Shown: positions 49,631 to 61,100 of the stretch, piece after piece | How positions within the stretch are numbered: the first letter of the stretch is position 1 | Layout of the letters: each line of letters opens with the position of its first letter | DNA from: Nostoc sp. HK-01 | GTDB taxonomy: Bacteria; Cyanobacteriota; Cyanobacteriia; Cyanobacteriales; Nostocaceae | Assembly: GCA_003990705.1 (NCBI GenBank) | Contig: AP018318.1 | Coordinates: forward strand, 1,863,501 to 1,927,500 | Reading direction: 5' to 3' | DNA: 64,000 bases | Program-made: the position numbers and the translations under genes | The notes under the pieces: model-generated | The model's database searches: none | What the model saw: only the letters and a program-made list of their open reading frames with translations | What the model was told of the DNA's origin: nothing

Positions 49631-52600
49631 ATGCGCTCTTGGTTAAATAGCACACTTCGCATTCGCCTAGTATTTCTTGTCCTTTTAGCTGTTGTTCCAG
49701 CACTAGGATTAATTCTGCACACAGCTTCCGAACAACGGCGTACCGCTATAACAGAGGCGCGAGAACAAACACTACGGCTGGCGAGATTAGCAGCTAATAA
49801 CCAACAGCAGATAGTTGAAGGCAGTCGTCAACTGCTGATGATACTGGCACAGATACCCGTTGTGCGTCAGGGCAATTCAGTAGAGTGTAATCAATTATTA
49901 GCTGATATCCTTAAACAACATTCAGCTTATGCTAACTTTGCGGTACTTGATGCTCAAGGCAATATCACTTGTAGCGGGATTCCCTACTCTGGCTCAGTGA
50001 ATGCAAAAGACCGCAGTTATTTTCAACGTGCTTTACAAACGCGGAAATTTGCCGTTGGAGAATATCAAATCGGTCGTAGTACTAAAAAAGCTACTCTGAA
50101 TTTTGCTTATCCCATTTTAGACAAGACAGGGCGAGTGCAAACATTGGTTGTGGCTGCACTGAATTTAGATCAGTTAAATCAGTTGGCAGCGCAAGTCAAA
50201 ATGCCTAAAGACTCAGTACTGAGTGTGGTTGACCAAACAGGAAAACTTTTAGTCCGCTATCCCCATCCAGAAACTTGGGTAGGCAAATCTATATCGCCAG
50301 ATGCTCTGAGTAGCATTAAAAATGCTCAGGGTGAGGGTATCAATGAGGTGAATAGCCTCGATGGAATACCAAGAATCTTCGCCTTTGTGCCTTTGGGAAA
50401 TGATCCACTCAATCCCGATGTATATATCAGGATTGGGATTCCGAAGTTGGCAGTTCTGGCTGATGCTAATCAATTATTAGTGAGAAATTTAATTAGTTTA
50501 GGTGCAGTAACTTTTTTAGCGATCGCAGCTGCTTGGGTAGGCGGAGATGTTTTTTTTATCCGACAGATAAAATCATTGGTGGAAACAGCCAAGACCTTGG
50601 GGAGTGGGCAACTCAACACACGTACTGGACTTTTTTATCTATCGGGAGAACTGGGCGAACTAGCGCAAGCAATTGACGAAATGGCCGCAGCACTCCAAAC
50701 ACGGGAAATGGCGATCGCATCTTTGAGCCAAAATGTGCAGGAACAAGCCAATATCTTAAATGCAATTCTCTCGGCTTCGGTAGATCATATTTTTATTTTT
50801 GATCGGTATGGTCGTTATCAATATGTCAGTGCCGGTGGTGCTGCGGTTTTTGGCAGGAAACCAGAAGAAATGCTAGGTAAGACTTGGCAAGAACTTGGTT
50901 TTACCCCAGAAATTTTAGTCACGATGGGTCAGGTAGATGAGCAAAGGGAAAAAGTCATCGCCACAGGCCAACCTATCAGGGTAGAAATAGAGTATCAATC
51001 CGCTGATGGAGCGCATTGTTACGAATATATTTTGGCACCCCTAGATAATCCTGAGCAAGCGATCGCAGGCGTAATTGCCATATCCCGTGATATTAGCGAA
51101 CGCCAACGCACTGAGGAAGCACTACGACAAAGCGAACAACGCCTCCGCATGGCACAAAGAGCCGGAAAAATAGGCACTTGGGAGTGGAATTTACTTACTG
51201 GTGAGGTATCTTGGTCAGAAGGAATCTGGGATATCTTGGGATTAGAAGTGGGTACAGAAGAACCTGGGTTGAAACTTTGGGCTGATTTTATCCATCCTGA
51301 TGATCGCCCACAGATCATGGCAGGAGTAGAAAAAGTCTTAGCTGAAGGTAGGGAATATTACAGCGAATTCCGCATTATCCGCAGAGATAACACAGTGATT
51401 TGGTTAGCATCAAAAGGGCAAATTGTCCGCGATGTAGATGGACAAGCTGAACGGTTTTTAGGGGTCAACATTGATATTAGTGAGCGCAAGCAAGCCGAAG
51501 AAGTGCAACGGGAAAGTGAAGAACGCTTTCAGGCATTCATGGCACATAGTCCGGCGGCGGCTTGGATTACAGATGTAGAAGGTACAATGATTTACCTTAG
51601 CCCAACTTATGTAAAAACTTTTGGGCTGCTCACTCAAGATGCGATCGGCAAATCTGTATTTGAACTGTTTGAGTATGAGATTGCCATACAATTCTTAGAC
51701 AACATCCAAACAGTGGCTCAAACTAATCAGGTTCTAGAAACAATTGAAATAGCACCTCTTTTAGATGGCACAATAGGCGATTTCCTCGTTTATAAATTCC
51801 CCATAGCACATTTATCTAGGCAAACTCTGGTTGGAGGAGTAGCAATTGATGTGACAGCACGCAGGCGAGCCGAAGCAGAACGGGAAGAATTATTGCTACG
51901 GGAACAAGCAGCCAGAGAAGTCGCCGAAACTGCCAACCGCATTAAAGATGAATTTTTGGCGGTGTTGTCTCATGAATTACGAACCCCGTTAAATCCCATT
52001 CTCGGCTGGATCAAATTGCTGCGGACTCGCCAATTAGATGACGATAAAAAAGCGATCGCATTAGAAACCATCGAACGCAATGCTAAATTACAAACTCAAC
52101 TAATCGGCGATTTATTAGATATTTCCCGCATTTTGCAAGGCAAACTAACGCTGACAATTTCTTCAGTTGATTTAGCTACAACCATTGCAGCGGCCAAAGA
52201 AACAGTCGCTTTAGCCGCGGAAGCTAAATCAATAGAAATTCATACTGAGATAGCACCAGATGTTCAACCGTTTCTTGGTGATGCGAGTCGTTTACAACAA
52301 GTGGTGTGGAATTTGCTGACGAATGCGGTGAAGTTTACCTCAAATGGCGGTCAGATCAATATCAAGCTTGAATCTACGCCTAACTATACCCAGATTCAAA
52401 TCAGCGATACAGGTAAAGGAATTACACCAGAGTTTTTACCTTACGTTTTTGAAAGTTTCCGTCAAGCTGATAGTGCCACAACCCGGAAATTTGGCGGACT
52501 AGGATTAGGATTAGCAATTGTACGTCACATTGTCGAAATGCACGGTGGTACAGTTTACGCCGACAGTCTCGGAGAAGACCAAGGAGCTACTTTTACAGTC

Positions 52601-53053
52601 CAGTTACCACGGATAACTACAGTTATACAACCCGACCAAAATTACACTTTAGCCAAAAAATCCTTAAATTTGCGCGGCGTAAGGGTGCTGACTGTTGAAG
52701 ATGAACAAGATACGCGAGAACTACTAATGTTTACAATTGAACAGTATGGCGCGGAAGTGAAAGCAGCTGCATCTGCTCATGAAGCATTAGCGATTTTCCG
52801 ACAATTTCAGCCAGATATTTTAGTATGTGATATTGCTATGCCAGAGATGGACGGCTACGCACTCATCCGTCAGGTCAGAACTTGGCCAAAAGAACAAGGC
52901 GGACAGATACCTGCGATCGCTCTCAGTGCTTATGCTGGAGAATCTGATCAAAAACAAGCTCTAGCGGCAGGTTTTCAACGGCATTTATCCAAACCAGTAG
53001 ATCTGGAACAATTAGTAGAAGCGATCGCTAGTCTATGCAATTTTAGATTGTAG
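49631..53053 (+). CDS. Membrane hybrid histidine kinase: dCache-HAMP-PAS x3-HK-REC
   Basis: A 1140-residue sensor kinase. TM1 lies at ~12-30 (LVFLVLLAVVPALGLI), a periplasmic dCache-like ligand-binding domain spans ~35-270 (NYxFQRALQTRKFAVGEYQI-type box), and TM2 lies at ~280-300 (LISLGAVTFLAIAAAWVGG). HAMP (~305-358), three PAS domains (~365-755, the first DHIFIFDRYGRYQYVSAG) and a HisKA domain with the His in FLAVLSHELRTPLNPILGWI follow. The HATPase has VVWNLLTNAVKFTS and FGGLGLGLAIVRHIVEMHGG; a C-terminal receiver has DILVCDIAMPEMDGYALI. It should sense an extracellular ligand plus cytoplasmic PAS cues. The signal is unknown; no response regulator is adjacent. Confidence 0.94.
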   Translation: MRSWLNSTLRIRLVFLVLLAVVPALGLILHTASEQRRTAITEAREQTLRLARLAANNQQQIVEGSRQLLMILAQIPVVRQGNSVECNQLLADILKQHSAYANFAVLDAQGNITCSGIPYSGSVNAKDRSYFQRALQTRKFAVGEYQIGRSTKKATLNFAYPILDKTGRVQTLVVAALNLDQLNQLAAQVKMPKDSVLSVVDQTGKLLVRYPHPETWVGKSISPDALSSIKNAQGEGINEVNSLDGIPRIFAFVPLGNDPLNPDVYIRIGIPKLAVLADANQLLVRNLISLGAVTFLAIAAAWVGGDVFFIRQIKSLVETAKTLGSGQLNTRTGLFYLSGELGELAQAIDEMAAALQTREMAIASLSQNVQEQANILNAILSASVDHIFIFDRYGRYQYVSAGGAAVFGRKPEEMLGKTWQELGFTPEILVTMGQVDEQREKVIATGQPIRVEIEYQSADGAHCYEYILAPLDNPEQAIAGVIAISRDISERQRTEEALRQSEQRLRMAQRAGKIGTWEWNLLTGEVSWSEGIWDILGLEVGTEEPGLKLWADFIHPDDRPQIMAGVEKVLAEGREYYSEFRIIRRDNTVIWLASKGQIVRDVDGQAERFLGVNIDISERKQAEEVQRESEERFQAFMAHSPAAAWITDVEGTMIYLSPTYVKTFGLLTQDAIGKSVFELFEYEIAIQFLDNIQTVAQTNQVLETIEIAPLLDGTIGDFLVYKFPIAHLSRQTLVGGVAIDVTARRRAEAEREELLLREQAAREVAETANRIKDEFLAVLSHELRTPLNPILGWIKLLRTRQLDDDKKAIALETIERNAKLQTQLIGDLLDISRILQGKLTLTISSVDLATTIAAAKETVALAAEAKSIEIHTEIAPDVQPFLGDASRLQQVVWNLLTNAVKFTSNGGQINIKLESTPNYTQIQISDTGKGITPEFLPYVFESFRQADSATTRKFGGLGLGLAIVRHIVEMHGGTVYADSLGEDQGATFTVQLPRITTVIQPDQNYTLAKKSLNLRGVRVLTVEDEQDTRELLMFTIEQYGAEVKAAASAHEALAIFRQFQPDILVCDIAMPEMDGYALIRQVRTWPKEQGGQIPAIALSAYAGESDQKQALAAGFQRHLSKPVDLEQLVEAIASLCNFRL

Positions 53054-53127
53054 ATTGAGAATTGCTTTGAGCGTTTAGGTTCGCCAAGCCATTTTTCTCC
53101 ATCATTCTTTACTCTCGACTCCCTAAA

Positions 53128-53286
53128 TTAACGTGAATTCGATGGCATTAAAAACCCCTCTCCAAACCTCTCCCCGCGTCGGGGAGAGGCTTAAAAGTCC
53201 AATTATTTCGTTACTAAGTTGTAGATTTTTAGCCCCTTCCCTTGTAGGGAAGGGGTTGGGGTTAGGTCTCATCGAACTCACGTTAA
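53128..53286. mobile_element. MITE-like element with 16-bp terminal inverted repeats
   Basis: TTAACGTGAATTCGAT (53128-53143) is repeated inverted as ATCGAACTCACGTTAA (53271-53286), 15 of 16 matching. The core contains two further hairpins, CCTCTCCCCG..CGGGGAGAGG and CCCCTTCCC..GGGAAGGGG, a pair of motifs common in Nostoc intergenic repeats. No coding capacity. Its right end overlaps the stop codon of the minus-strand peptidoglycan-binding gene. Confidence 0.65.
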
Positions 53287-53705
53287 ATTAATTGTTTTGC
53301 CACGCGATCAAGATTTTTGCGAATTTCTAAGGTGGCGACACCAGTTATCATCCCTTCATCCTCAGACGAATATTGCGCTGCAAACTTCTTAACTGCGGCT
53401 ACAGTTCTTGGCCCATAAAAGGGATGATCTTTGGGTAAGTCTGCTTTGACGACGACATTCAACTCATATTGGAGAATTTTGATCACTTCTTCCGCTTTCG
53501 CCATTGTTTTTGGCCCAACTACCCCATCTACCTGTAGTCCATAATCTGCCTGAAAGTTTTTGATTGCTTGTACAGTTTTAATGGTTGTTAACTGCGAATT
53601 ATCTTTACTAACCGGAAACCCATTCCCCATCGCAGCAAAATCTTGAGCTAGATATCCTAATCCAAATAAAATCGACCGGAATTGAGCATTGGTGTAGGTA
53701 ATCAT
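53283..53705 (-). CDS. Peptidoglycan-binding-domain protein
   Basis: A 140-residue protein made of two PG_binding_1-type segments: TTIKTVQAIKNFQADYGLQV followed by DGVVGPKTMAKAEEVIKILQ, and a degenerate second unit PFYGPRTVAAVKKFAAQYSS. The start at 53705 (MITYTNAQFR) is the first ATG and has GGAG 13 nt upstream; the longer frame begins at TTG. There is no signal peptide, so it may act in the cytoplasm or be exported unconventionally. The stop codon (TAA) is supplied from within the terminal repeat of the adjacent MITE-like element, so the original C-terminus may have been longer. Role unknown. Confidence 0.8.
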   Translation of the reverse strand: MITYTNAQFRSILFGLGYLAQDFAAMGNGFPVSKDNSQLTTIKTVQAIKNFQADYGLQVDGVVGPKTMAKAEEVIKILQYELNVVVKADLPKDHPFYGPRTVAAVKKFAAQYSSEDEGMITGVATLEIRKNLDRVAKQLI

Positions 53706-53802
53706 ATTTACTAAAGCTCCAAACTTAGGCTGCAAGATTTTTAGTACTGAGTAATTGGGTTTTATCCATTAACATTAGCTACACCAACCATTGATGAGAT
53801 TC

Positions 53803-56073
53803 CTAATTGAACAAATCATCATTGGGTTGCAGCTGAGTTTCAAACCGTGAATAAACCAGTTCTGTTGTATACCAGGAAGAAAACCAGTATAAATCTTGAA
53901 TGACTTTACTAGCAAGACTTTCATCTGTCGGTTCAAACTGCACTAATGCTAAATTATTTTTTCCTACTACTTCTTTTCCATCTTGAAACCACTTGGATCG
54001 CCAAAACATTAAAAATTGTAGCGATCGCCACTTAGCCTTTTCTGGTCGATTCCACGGTGCGATAAAACTTAATACATCGATTGCTAAGTCAGCAGGTTGC
54101 GTTTTTTGTCGGGGAAGCAACTCTAGCGCACAAAGCCAATCAGAATGAGGTGAATGTTGGCGTTGCCATTGTTTAGCAGAAACTTCCCTCATATCAACTG
54201 GATTTCTCCAACCCAACCAATACCGCACTGTTTCAGGTAACAGCCAATTTTTCAATTTTGTATGAATTAAGCGTGTTAAAAATTCTTCATTTTTCAACGC
54301 ACTACATGTTAACTGCACCAATACAGATGAGGAAGGCGAATTAACATGTTGATGAGATAAACGCACTACAGAACTATAATGAATATCTCCCGACAAGACA
54401 ATAACTTGTTGACGTTGAGCAAATAATGTGCTGAGAAATTGCGCCAATGCTTCTGTATGAATGTTCCACGCATCACCTACATCTGTAGAAAAAACTTTTT
54501 CATTTTGTAAATGCCAATGATGAACCCAATCAATTACTTTCAATCCAAATACATTGGTAGGTGCAATCACAAATGTGGCTGGAATATTGGTTTTCTCTTG
54601 TAAAGGTATCAGCAGTTGTTGTTTTAACGCTTGGGGTGATAACAATCTGGGCGGGGCGATGGGTTTTTGTTCGGCTGGATAACCTCGCCAAGTCCGGGTA
54701 TCGAGAACAATCACTTCATGAATCGGACTGCGAATTGTGTAATGCCAATCCAAGGCTTGGGGATGTCTGGCTAGAACTAATACTGAACCATCTTGGGCAA
54801 AGGTTGGCAAGCCTGTGAGAGAATCTTGATCTGGGATGCCAACATAATGGGCGATCGCTTGATCTGCATAATTATCTGTACCGTGAGAAGCTGACCAAAT
54901 TTCCGCCGCCGCCAACAGTTTTTCACCTGGTTGACCAAAGGCAAATTGCTCAGGTGTATTTCCCCAAGCTTGAAACACACTATAAGCTAATAAAGCATTC
55001 TGTACTACCCGCCGCCCTAAAGGTTTGCCCAGAACTCGCAAACACCAAGCTTGATTGAGGTTCCAGTCATCGCTAACATCGTGGTCATCAAAAATCGTGT
55101 ATGTGGGAATATTCGCCAAAGCACGGCGGACTTTTCCCAAGGTGTACATAAATTGCTGTAAATCTTTGACTTCTTGATTCCAGTTTTTGATACCTTGGCG
55201 ATTGTTGGTTACTGCTTTTCCTGGCGGAAATTTCCGCGGCCAGCACACAGGCGACCAAGTTAATAAATAAGCCGCGTAATATTCTCCCAAACTGAGCAGG
55301 TGACTGTTAACCTTACTGTATTTGTTATGTAATCCGGCAGTAAAACCAGCTTGTTCAGTAGCAACTTCCGCCCGTTGTCTGGTGGGTAATTGCTTGGGAG
55401 TACAATAAATTGGGCTGACTGGTAACTTTTCTTCCCAGCCTAATAAAATATCACCCAAATGAGTCGCCACCCATAACGAAGGATCAGCAACATCATCGCC
55501 ATAAATTTGGTCGCCAGTGAGAAATAATTGATGAGGGCGGCGTTGGGGTTGACTTGCTGTATTGGCAATTAAACTATCCAGAATTGGTAACGCATCCAAC
55601 CCATGACCGTGGGGTTTACGACAAGAAGCGTGGACAATTTTTAAATCTTGCAGACGACCGGGAGATAGAGCAAACGTTGGTTTTTGATGGTCAAAATAAC
55701 TAATGCTATCTGCGGCAAAATTCTGAGAACTTAATGCTTGTGATAGAGTTTGCTGTTCTGCACCACAGACGAATTGTAAGTCATAGGCATAGATGCGATC
55801 GCTCACCAAATGATTGCCAACTTCACACCGCGCCGTCACGGCTACGATATGCAAATATTCACCCAAAGCAACTGTAGCGCGTTGCCCCTCTAGTAAACAA
55901 TTGCCTAATGTTGCGCCATTATTGGTTGTTTCATAAACCTTCAGTTGCACCTGACAAGACTGCTTTAAGGCTATCCATACCGTCACTGAGTTTGATTCGG
56001 TATGTTGCAGCATCGGCCCTGCCAAAATTAGCGGCAGTTCTGCTATAAACTCGCTTCCAAAGGGGTTTTGCAT
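53803..56073 (-). CDS. PhoD-like metallophosphatase family protein
   Basis: A 756-residue protein with an N-terminal beta domain (~15-110) and a metallophosphoesterase core with metal-ligand motifs LKIVHASCRKPHGHGLDALP, QLFLTGDQIYGDDVADPSLW, YTIFDDHDVSDDWNLNQAWC and QVIVLSGDIHYSSVVRLSHQ. PhoD enzymes use Fe and Ca and hydrolyse phosphodiesters or monoesters. No signal peptide or Tat motif was found, unlike secreted PhoD, so this is a cytoplasmic or atypical member and the substrate is unclear. The C-terminal ~170 residues (WRNPVDMREVSAKQWQRQHS) are particular to this subfamily. A peptidoglycan-binding gene follows on the same strand. Confidence 0.9.
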   Translation of the reverse strand: MQNPFGSEFIAELPLILAGPMLQHTESNSVTVWIALKQSCQVQLKVYETTNNGATLGNCLLEGQRATVALGEYLHIVAVTARCEVGNHLVSDRIYAYDLQFVCGAEQQTLSQALSSQNFAADSISYFDHQKPTFALSPGRLQDLKIVHASCRKPHGHGLDALPILDSLIANTASQPQRRPHQLFLTGDQIYGDDVADPSLWVATHLGDILLGWEEKLPVSPIYCTPKQLPTRQRAEVATEQAGFTAGLHNKYSKVNSHLLSLGEYYAAYLLTWSPVCWPRKFPPGKAVTNNRQGIKNWNQEVKDLQQFMYTLGKVRRALANIPTYTIFDDHDVSDDWNLNQAWCLRVLGKPLGRRVVQNALLAYSVFQAWGNTPEQFAFGQPGEKLLAAAEIWSASHGTDNYADQAIAHYVGIPDQDSLTGLPTFAQDGSVLVLARHPQALDWHYTIRSPIHEVIVLDTRTWRGYPAEQKPIAPPRLLSPQALKQQLLIPLQEKTNIPATFVIAPTNVFGLKVIDWVHHWHLQNEKVFSTDVGDAWNIHTEALAQFLSTLFAQRQQVIVLSGDIHYSSVVRLSHQHVNSPSSSVLVQLTCSALKNEEFLTRLIHTKLKNWLLPETVRYWLGWRNPVDMREVSAKQWQRQHSPHSDWLCALELLPRQKTQPADLAIDVLSFIAPWNRPEKAKWRSLQFLMFWRSKWFQDGKEVVGKNNLALVQFEPTDESLASKVIQDLYWFSSWYTTELVYSRFETQLQPNDDLFN

Positions 56074-56237
56074 GAGTAACTTTTATCGGCGTTGATCTGC
56101 GGACATCGGCGGTTAATTTATTCCCCTCTTTTTTGCTGTGGCTCTGGGACAGGCAATCCCAAATTGAGAAATGATTGTGATAGATGGATTACTCAAATCC
56201 AAAATGGTGTCAGCTGCCTATCCCAAAAGAATTATAA

Positions 56238-57629
56238 TCAACTCTTGGCAATACCTTCTTCACGGGCTGCCCTTTGTACAGCCGCCGCCACAGCCGGAGC
56301 GACACGCGCATCAAACACAGAAGGAATAATATGTTCTGGATTTAAATCGGCTGGGTTGACTAAAGAAGCGATCGCACTAGCAGCCTCTAAATACATGGTG
56401 GTAGTAATTTCTTTAGCGCGACAATCTAAAGCCCCGCGAAACACTCCCGGAAAAGCCAACACATTATTGATTTGATTTGGGTAATCACTGCGTCCAGTCG
56501 CCATGATCGCTACGGTTTTGCTAACCAATTCTGGCTGAATTTCGGGAATTGGATTGGCCATTGCAAACACAATTGGGTCTTTAGCCATTGCTTGCACCAT
56601 TTCTGGGGTTAATACTCCTGGGGCGCTGACACCAATGAACACATCTGCGCCTTGCATTGCACCAGCTAACGTACCTTGAGCTTTCACCGCAAATTCTTGT
56701 TTTTCTTCTGTCAAGTCTGCGCGACTAGTGGAAAGAATACCTTTGGAGTCACACATCAAAATTGTTTGCGCTCCAGCTTTCCGCAGTAACCGCGCGATCG
56801 CCACACCCGCAGCGCCCGCACCGTTAATCACAATGCGGATATCTGCCATTGATTTGTGTACTAATTTCAGAGAATTGTATAACGCAGCTAAAGTCACAAT
56901 TGCTGTACCATGTTGGTCATCATGGAAGACCGGAATATCTAATTCCTGACGCAATCTTTGTTCAATTTCAAAGCAGCGGGGTGCAGCAATATCTTCTAAA
57001 TTCACACCACCAAACACAGGTGCAATGTGCTTGACAGCCTGAACAATCTCATCGGTATTTTGCGTAGCCAGACAGATTGGAAAAGCATCTATGCCGGCAA
57101 ATTCTTTGAATAGCATCGCTTTACCTTCCATCACTGGTAAAGCCGCCGCTGGGCCGAGATTGCCCAACCCCAAAACAGCGCTACCATCTGTAACAATGGC
57201 GACAGTGTTTTGTTTAATTGTCAGGTTGTAGACTTCCTCTGGTTTTTGGGCGATCGCTTTACAAATCCTGCCTACACCTGGAGTATAAGCCATTGCTAAA
57301 TCAGAAACACTCTTCAAGGCAATGCGGCTGGCAATGCTAATTTTGCCACCACGGTGTAAGTTAAATGTGCGATCATAAACATCTAGCAATTTGATGTTTG
57401 GTAGTTCTTTGATCACTTGGACAATTGTCTCAGCGTGTTCGGTACTAGCAGCATCAACAGTAATATCACGGGTGGACTCTTGACGGGTTTGCTCAATTAA
57501 ATCTATCTGACCCAGATTACCACCACTGGTGGCGATCGCCTGTGTCACCGATGCCAACATCCCCACACGGTTGGGAATCTGCAACCGTAGGGTCAAGCTA
57601 AAACTAGAGTTAGGAGTCAGGTCTGCCAT
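56238..57629 (-). CDS. NAD(P)-dependent malic enzyme with N-terminal ACT domain
   Basis: Malic enzyme decarboxylates malate to pyruvate and CO2 while reducing NAD(P)+. The 463-residue product has an ACT-like regulatory domain (residues 10-85, [20 protein letters not shown]) fused to the catalytic part with [40 protein letters not shown] (metal-binding Asp pair), the nucleotide motif [20 protein letters not shown] and [12 protein letters not shown]. Cofactor preference cannot be read reliably. ACT domains bind amino acids, so allosteric control by one is possible. It is divergent from nothing nearby; a short region and two hairpins separate it from the large kinase gene. Confidence 0.95.
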   Translation of the reverse strand: MADLTPNSSFSLTLRLQIPNRVGMLASVTQAIATSGGNLGQIDLIEQTRQESTRDITVDAASTEHAETIVQVIKELPNIKLLDVYDRTFNLHRGGKISIASRIALKSVSDLAMAYTPGVGRICKAIAQKPEEVYNLTIKQNTVAIVTDGSAVLGLGNLGPAAALPVMEGKAMLFKEFAGIDAFPICLATQNTDEIVQAVKHIAPVFGGVNLEDIAAPRCFEIEQRLRQELDIPVFHDDQHGTAIVTLAALYNSLKLVHKSMADIRIVINGAGAAGVAIARLLRKAGAQTILMCDSKGILSTSRADLTEEKQEFAVKAQGTLAGAMQGADVFIGVSAPGVLTPEMVQAMAKDPIVFAMANPIPEIQPELVSKTVAIMATGRSDYPNQINNVLAFPGVFRGALDCRAKEITTTMYLEAASAIASLVNPADLNPEHIIPSVFDARVAPAVAAAVQRAAREEGIAKS

Positions 57630-58158
57630 TGTGATTTTGCAATAGTAAATTTTAGATCTTATATTGAATCGCTGAGTAAAAATCTAGACTAAAACTAAAA
57701 TCTTTTCAGCACAAATTATCAAATAAACTAAAAAGCGATCGCATTGATGGCTTGTCAGTGCGATCGCTTTAGGTTTGGTTCCGCAAGCTGGGTCTATGAG
57801 TAAAGAATCCCCACGCCTTGATTTAGGCTGGGTATTATCACAATAAAAAAGATACTTTGAGTTAAAGTATCTTTAAAATTAATCACTGAGTATCAGAGCA
57901 ATAATAAAGGGTCTTAAAATTGGCAATTTTTAGATTATTATTTAGTAAATATGTCTTTATAATAACAAGGTAATCTCCGCTAAATGAGAAAAAATTAGTA
58001 ATTCTTTACATTAAATAGAGCTATAGAGAACCACTGGCCACAGAAATAAAGCAAGTTTTCTGCCTACTCTGGGGCAAAATGGCTACTAAATTAACATTTA
58101 TATACATCACTGTCTAGATGTTACGCTAGAAAGTTGAGGATTTTGTGAAGAAGTTTAT
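57630..58158. other. 530-base gap between malic enzyme and the large kinase gene
   Basis: Besides the terminator at 57848-57874 there is a hairpin AAAGCGATCGCA / TGCGATCGCTTT (57732-57743, 57759-57770) built on two HIP1 octamers. The rest is AT-rich with no gene. It presumably holds the malic enzyme promoter. Confidence 0.5.
57848..57874 (-). terminator. Terminator downstream of the Ser/Thr kinase gene
   Basis: Perfect 11-bp stem AAAGATACTTT / AAAGTATCTTT (57848-57858, 57864-57874) with loop GAGTT; on the minus strand it ends in TTTTTTATTG. It lies about 285 nt beyond the kinase stop. Confidence 0.7.
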
Positions 58159-61100
58159 TTACAGTGGTAACTGGATAATAAACTCTGTTCCTTGCCCAGA
58201 TACAGAATTCACCTCAATACTTCCACCATGTTTTTCAATGATAATTTGACGAGCGATCGCTAATCCCAAACCAGTTCCTTTACCTACTGGTTTAGTTGTA
58301 AATAGGTGATCAAAAATTTTCTGCTTAACTTCAGGAGTCATCCCAATTCCATTATCTTTAATATAAATTAATACACTTTTATGCTCCTCATTAAGTTTGG
58401 TAGTGAGCATAATGCGATTGGGATGAGCTTTTATCTCATCTATATTGCGTCCTATATTTGACTCTTCTAAAGCATCAATAGCATTGGCTATTAAATTCAT
58501 AAATACTTGGCTAAGTTGACCAGGAAAACACCGCACTAATGGAATGTCGTCATAGTTTTTGACAACTTCAATTGCGGGACGAGCTTGTGAAGCCTTGAGG
58601 CGGTGTTTGAGAATTAAAATTGTACTATCAAAAATTTCATGAAGATTACAAATACTTGGTTTTTGAGTATCGCCTCTGGAGAATGTACGCAAACTGAGGC
58701 TGACATCATAAATCCGATTGATTCCCTCTTGCATCGAAGCAATTAGTTTAGGCAAGTCTTCCCGCACATATTCTACATCTATATCGCGCAAAGTTTTTGT
58801 TATTTCTGGTGCAGGTTGAGGATAGTAATTTTCATACAAGTCAATTACTTTTAATAAATCTTGGATATATTCACTTGCAGGTTTTAAATTACCAATAATA
58901 AAGCCGATGGGATTATTAATTTCATGCGCTATACCTGAAACTAAATTGCCCAAAGTAGACATTTTCTCACTCTGTACTAATTGCAACTGCATTTCTGTGA
59001 GGTCAGACAGAGAAGATTCTAATTGTTTGGCGTAGTTTTGAGCTTGCTGATATAGCCGAGAGTTCTCTAAAGAAATAGCTGCTTGAGATGTAATTAAATT
59101 CAAAACCTTGATATTTTCTTTCGTGAATGCACTGGCAATGAGTTTATTTTCTAGGTACAAAATTCCAATAAATTTCCCTTGATAGAAGATAGGGTTACAT
59201 AATATTGAAATTGGTTTGTGCTGTTGGATATAAAGATTTGATTGATAATTAGGCTCCGCAAGAGCATCATTTATCACTAAAACTTCTTGCGTTCTAGCAA
59301 CGTATTCAACTATAGGTACTGGAATATCTCTACTTGCTTTTACCGGAATTGATGGCAGAATAATCGAATTGCTATCTATACTATTGACGGCTTCTAGGAA
59401 TAATTCATTATCTTTAAGTAAAATCAGACAACCCTTTTGAGCAGCAGCGTTTTCGAGAATTATCTGCAAAAGTTTCTCTAGGAGTTTATCTAGCACTATT
59501 TCGCTACTAATTGCTTGTGAAGCTTTCAGTATTGTCCCTAAATCTAAAATACCATCGTTGTTACTTGTCGTTCCTGAATAGTTGATTTTTGTTGTAGCGA
59601 TCGTTCGGGTAACATCGATAGCTGATTGTTTCCAATTTACACTACGAATAATTAAATTATTATAGTGTTCATCCAAGTATTGAACTTTCGCTATAGCTCC
59701 CCAATGAATATAACCATAATAAGCTTCAGTTATGTACATTTTGGCAATTTTTTCTTTACCAAAATCTATATAACATTTAGCTGCTAATTCATTAGCTAAA
59801 GCTTCTTCGGCGACATAACCATGCTTCTTTGCTCCTGAAATAGCCCGATCATATAAGTCTGTGGCTACTTGAAATTTACCTAATACTCTAGCTTTTTCTG
59901 CTTCTACTAGCTCATATTTATGCTGGAAGTTACATGGTGCTTGTATAGCCCATTTTTTCATTTTATTTTGATTAGCTGTTACCTGTTTTAAATATTGCTT
60001 TTTTTGTAAAGGTAACGCCTGATTACACAGTGCTGTCAGAGCTAAAGAATGATAGAAATTATTAGCAGTATAAATTAGTAATCCTACGTTATCAGCATGA
60101 GTTTTTTCAGCTAATACGGCATTTTCAACTGCTAGTGCATATTCACCAAATAAATAACATACTATGGTTTTACATCCATAATAAAATCCTTTAAACGAGT
60201 AATTTTTTAATAACTCTGCTGCCATTGTAATTTCATCAAAAGCCTCACCAATTAAAACAGCTTTTTGTGATGTCTTTGCTTGCAAATTTAAAGCTACTTG
60301 TCTGAACATGCTTGTAGCTACCCCTAGAGATTGCAACTTTAATTTCTGCATTAAATCAACATAGCCAGATATTTTCTGATCTACAGATTCCAAATTTTCT
60401 CCCGAAAGTAAAGCATGATAGCCCGCAATTACAGCACAATAACCAGCATTTTCGATATTACCTAATTCTAAGCCACTCTGCATCCCTTCTAAGAGTGGTG
60501 AGATTGTTTCTTTTAAATGTTCTTTATAAAAGCTAATCGTGCCATTGTTGACAAAGTAAACAGTAGCTTTGATCGAGTTATCATTCATATTTGCCAGTAA
60601 ATCTACTGCCAGCTTTCCTAATTTATATCCTGTTTCAACTTGGTTAAATTTATCAGTTAAAATAGTTCCATAAGCTGCATAACCATAAGCTGAAACAGGT
60701 GATTTACCGTATTTAATAGATAATCTCACCATCGCCAATACAGATAACACAAACAGAAAAGAGCCTGCCTGACTAGCCGCTGGCACAATTTGCAATAAAA
60801 TTTGCATCGCTGCTAGTTTATAAGGATCAGACATATCAGGTAACAAAGCTAACTTTTCTATTGGTTTACCTATTAATCCTATTTTTGTCTCTGTTAAGGC
60901 TGATAAAACATGTAATTGTGTAGGGTTATTTGGTAATATTACTCCTAATTCACTCAAGGCTTTTACACCAATTTCTAATACTTCTGGCATCTGATTTTGT
61001 GCCATGTAAGTTAGCATTTTTACTTCATATAGTTTTACCTTATCTAGAATATTATTGGCTCGATTTATAGCAATATTTCCTAAATGATTAGACTGTTCAA

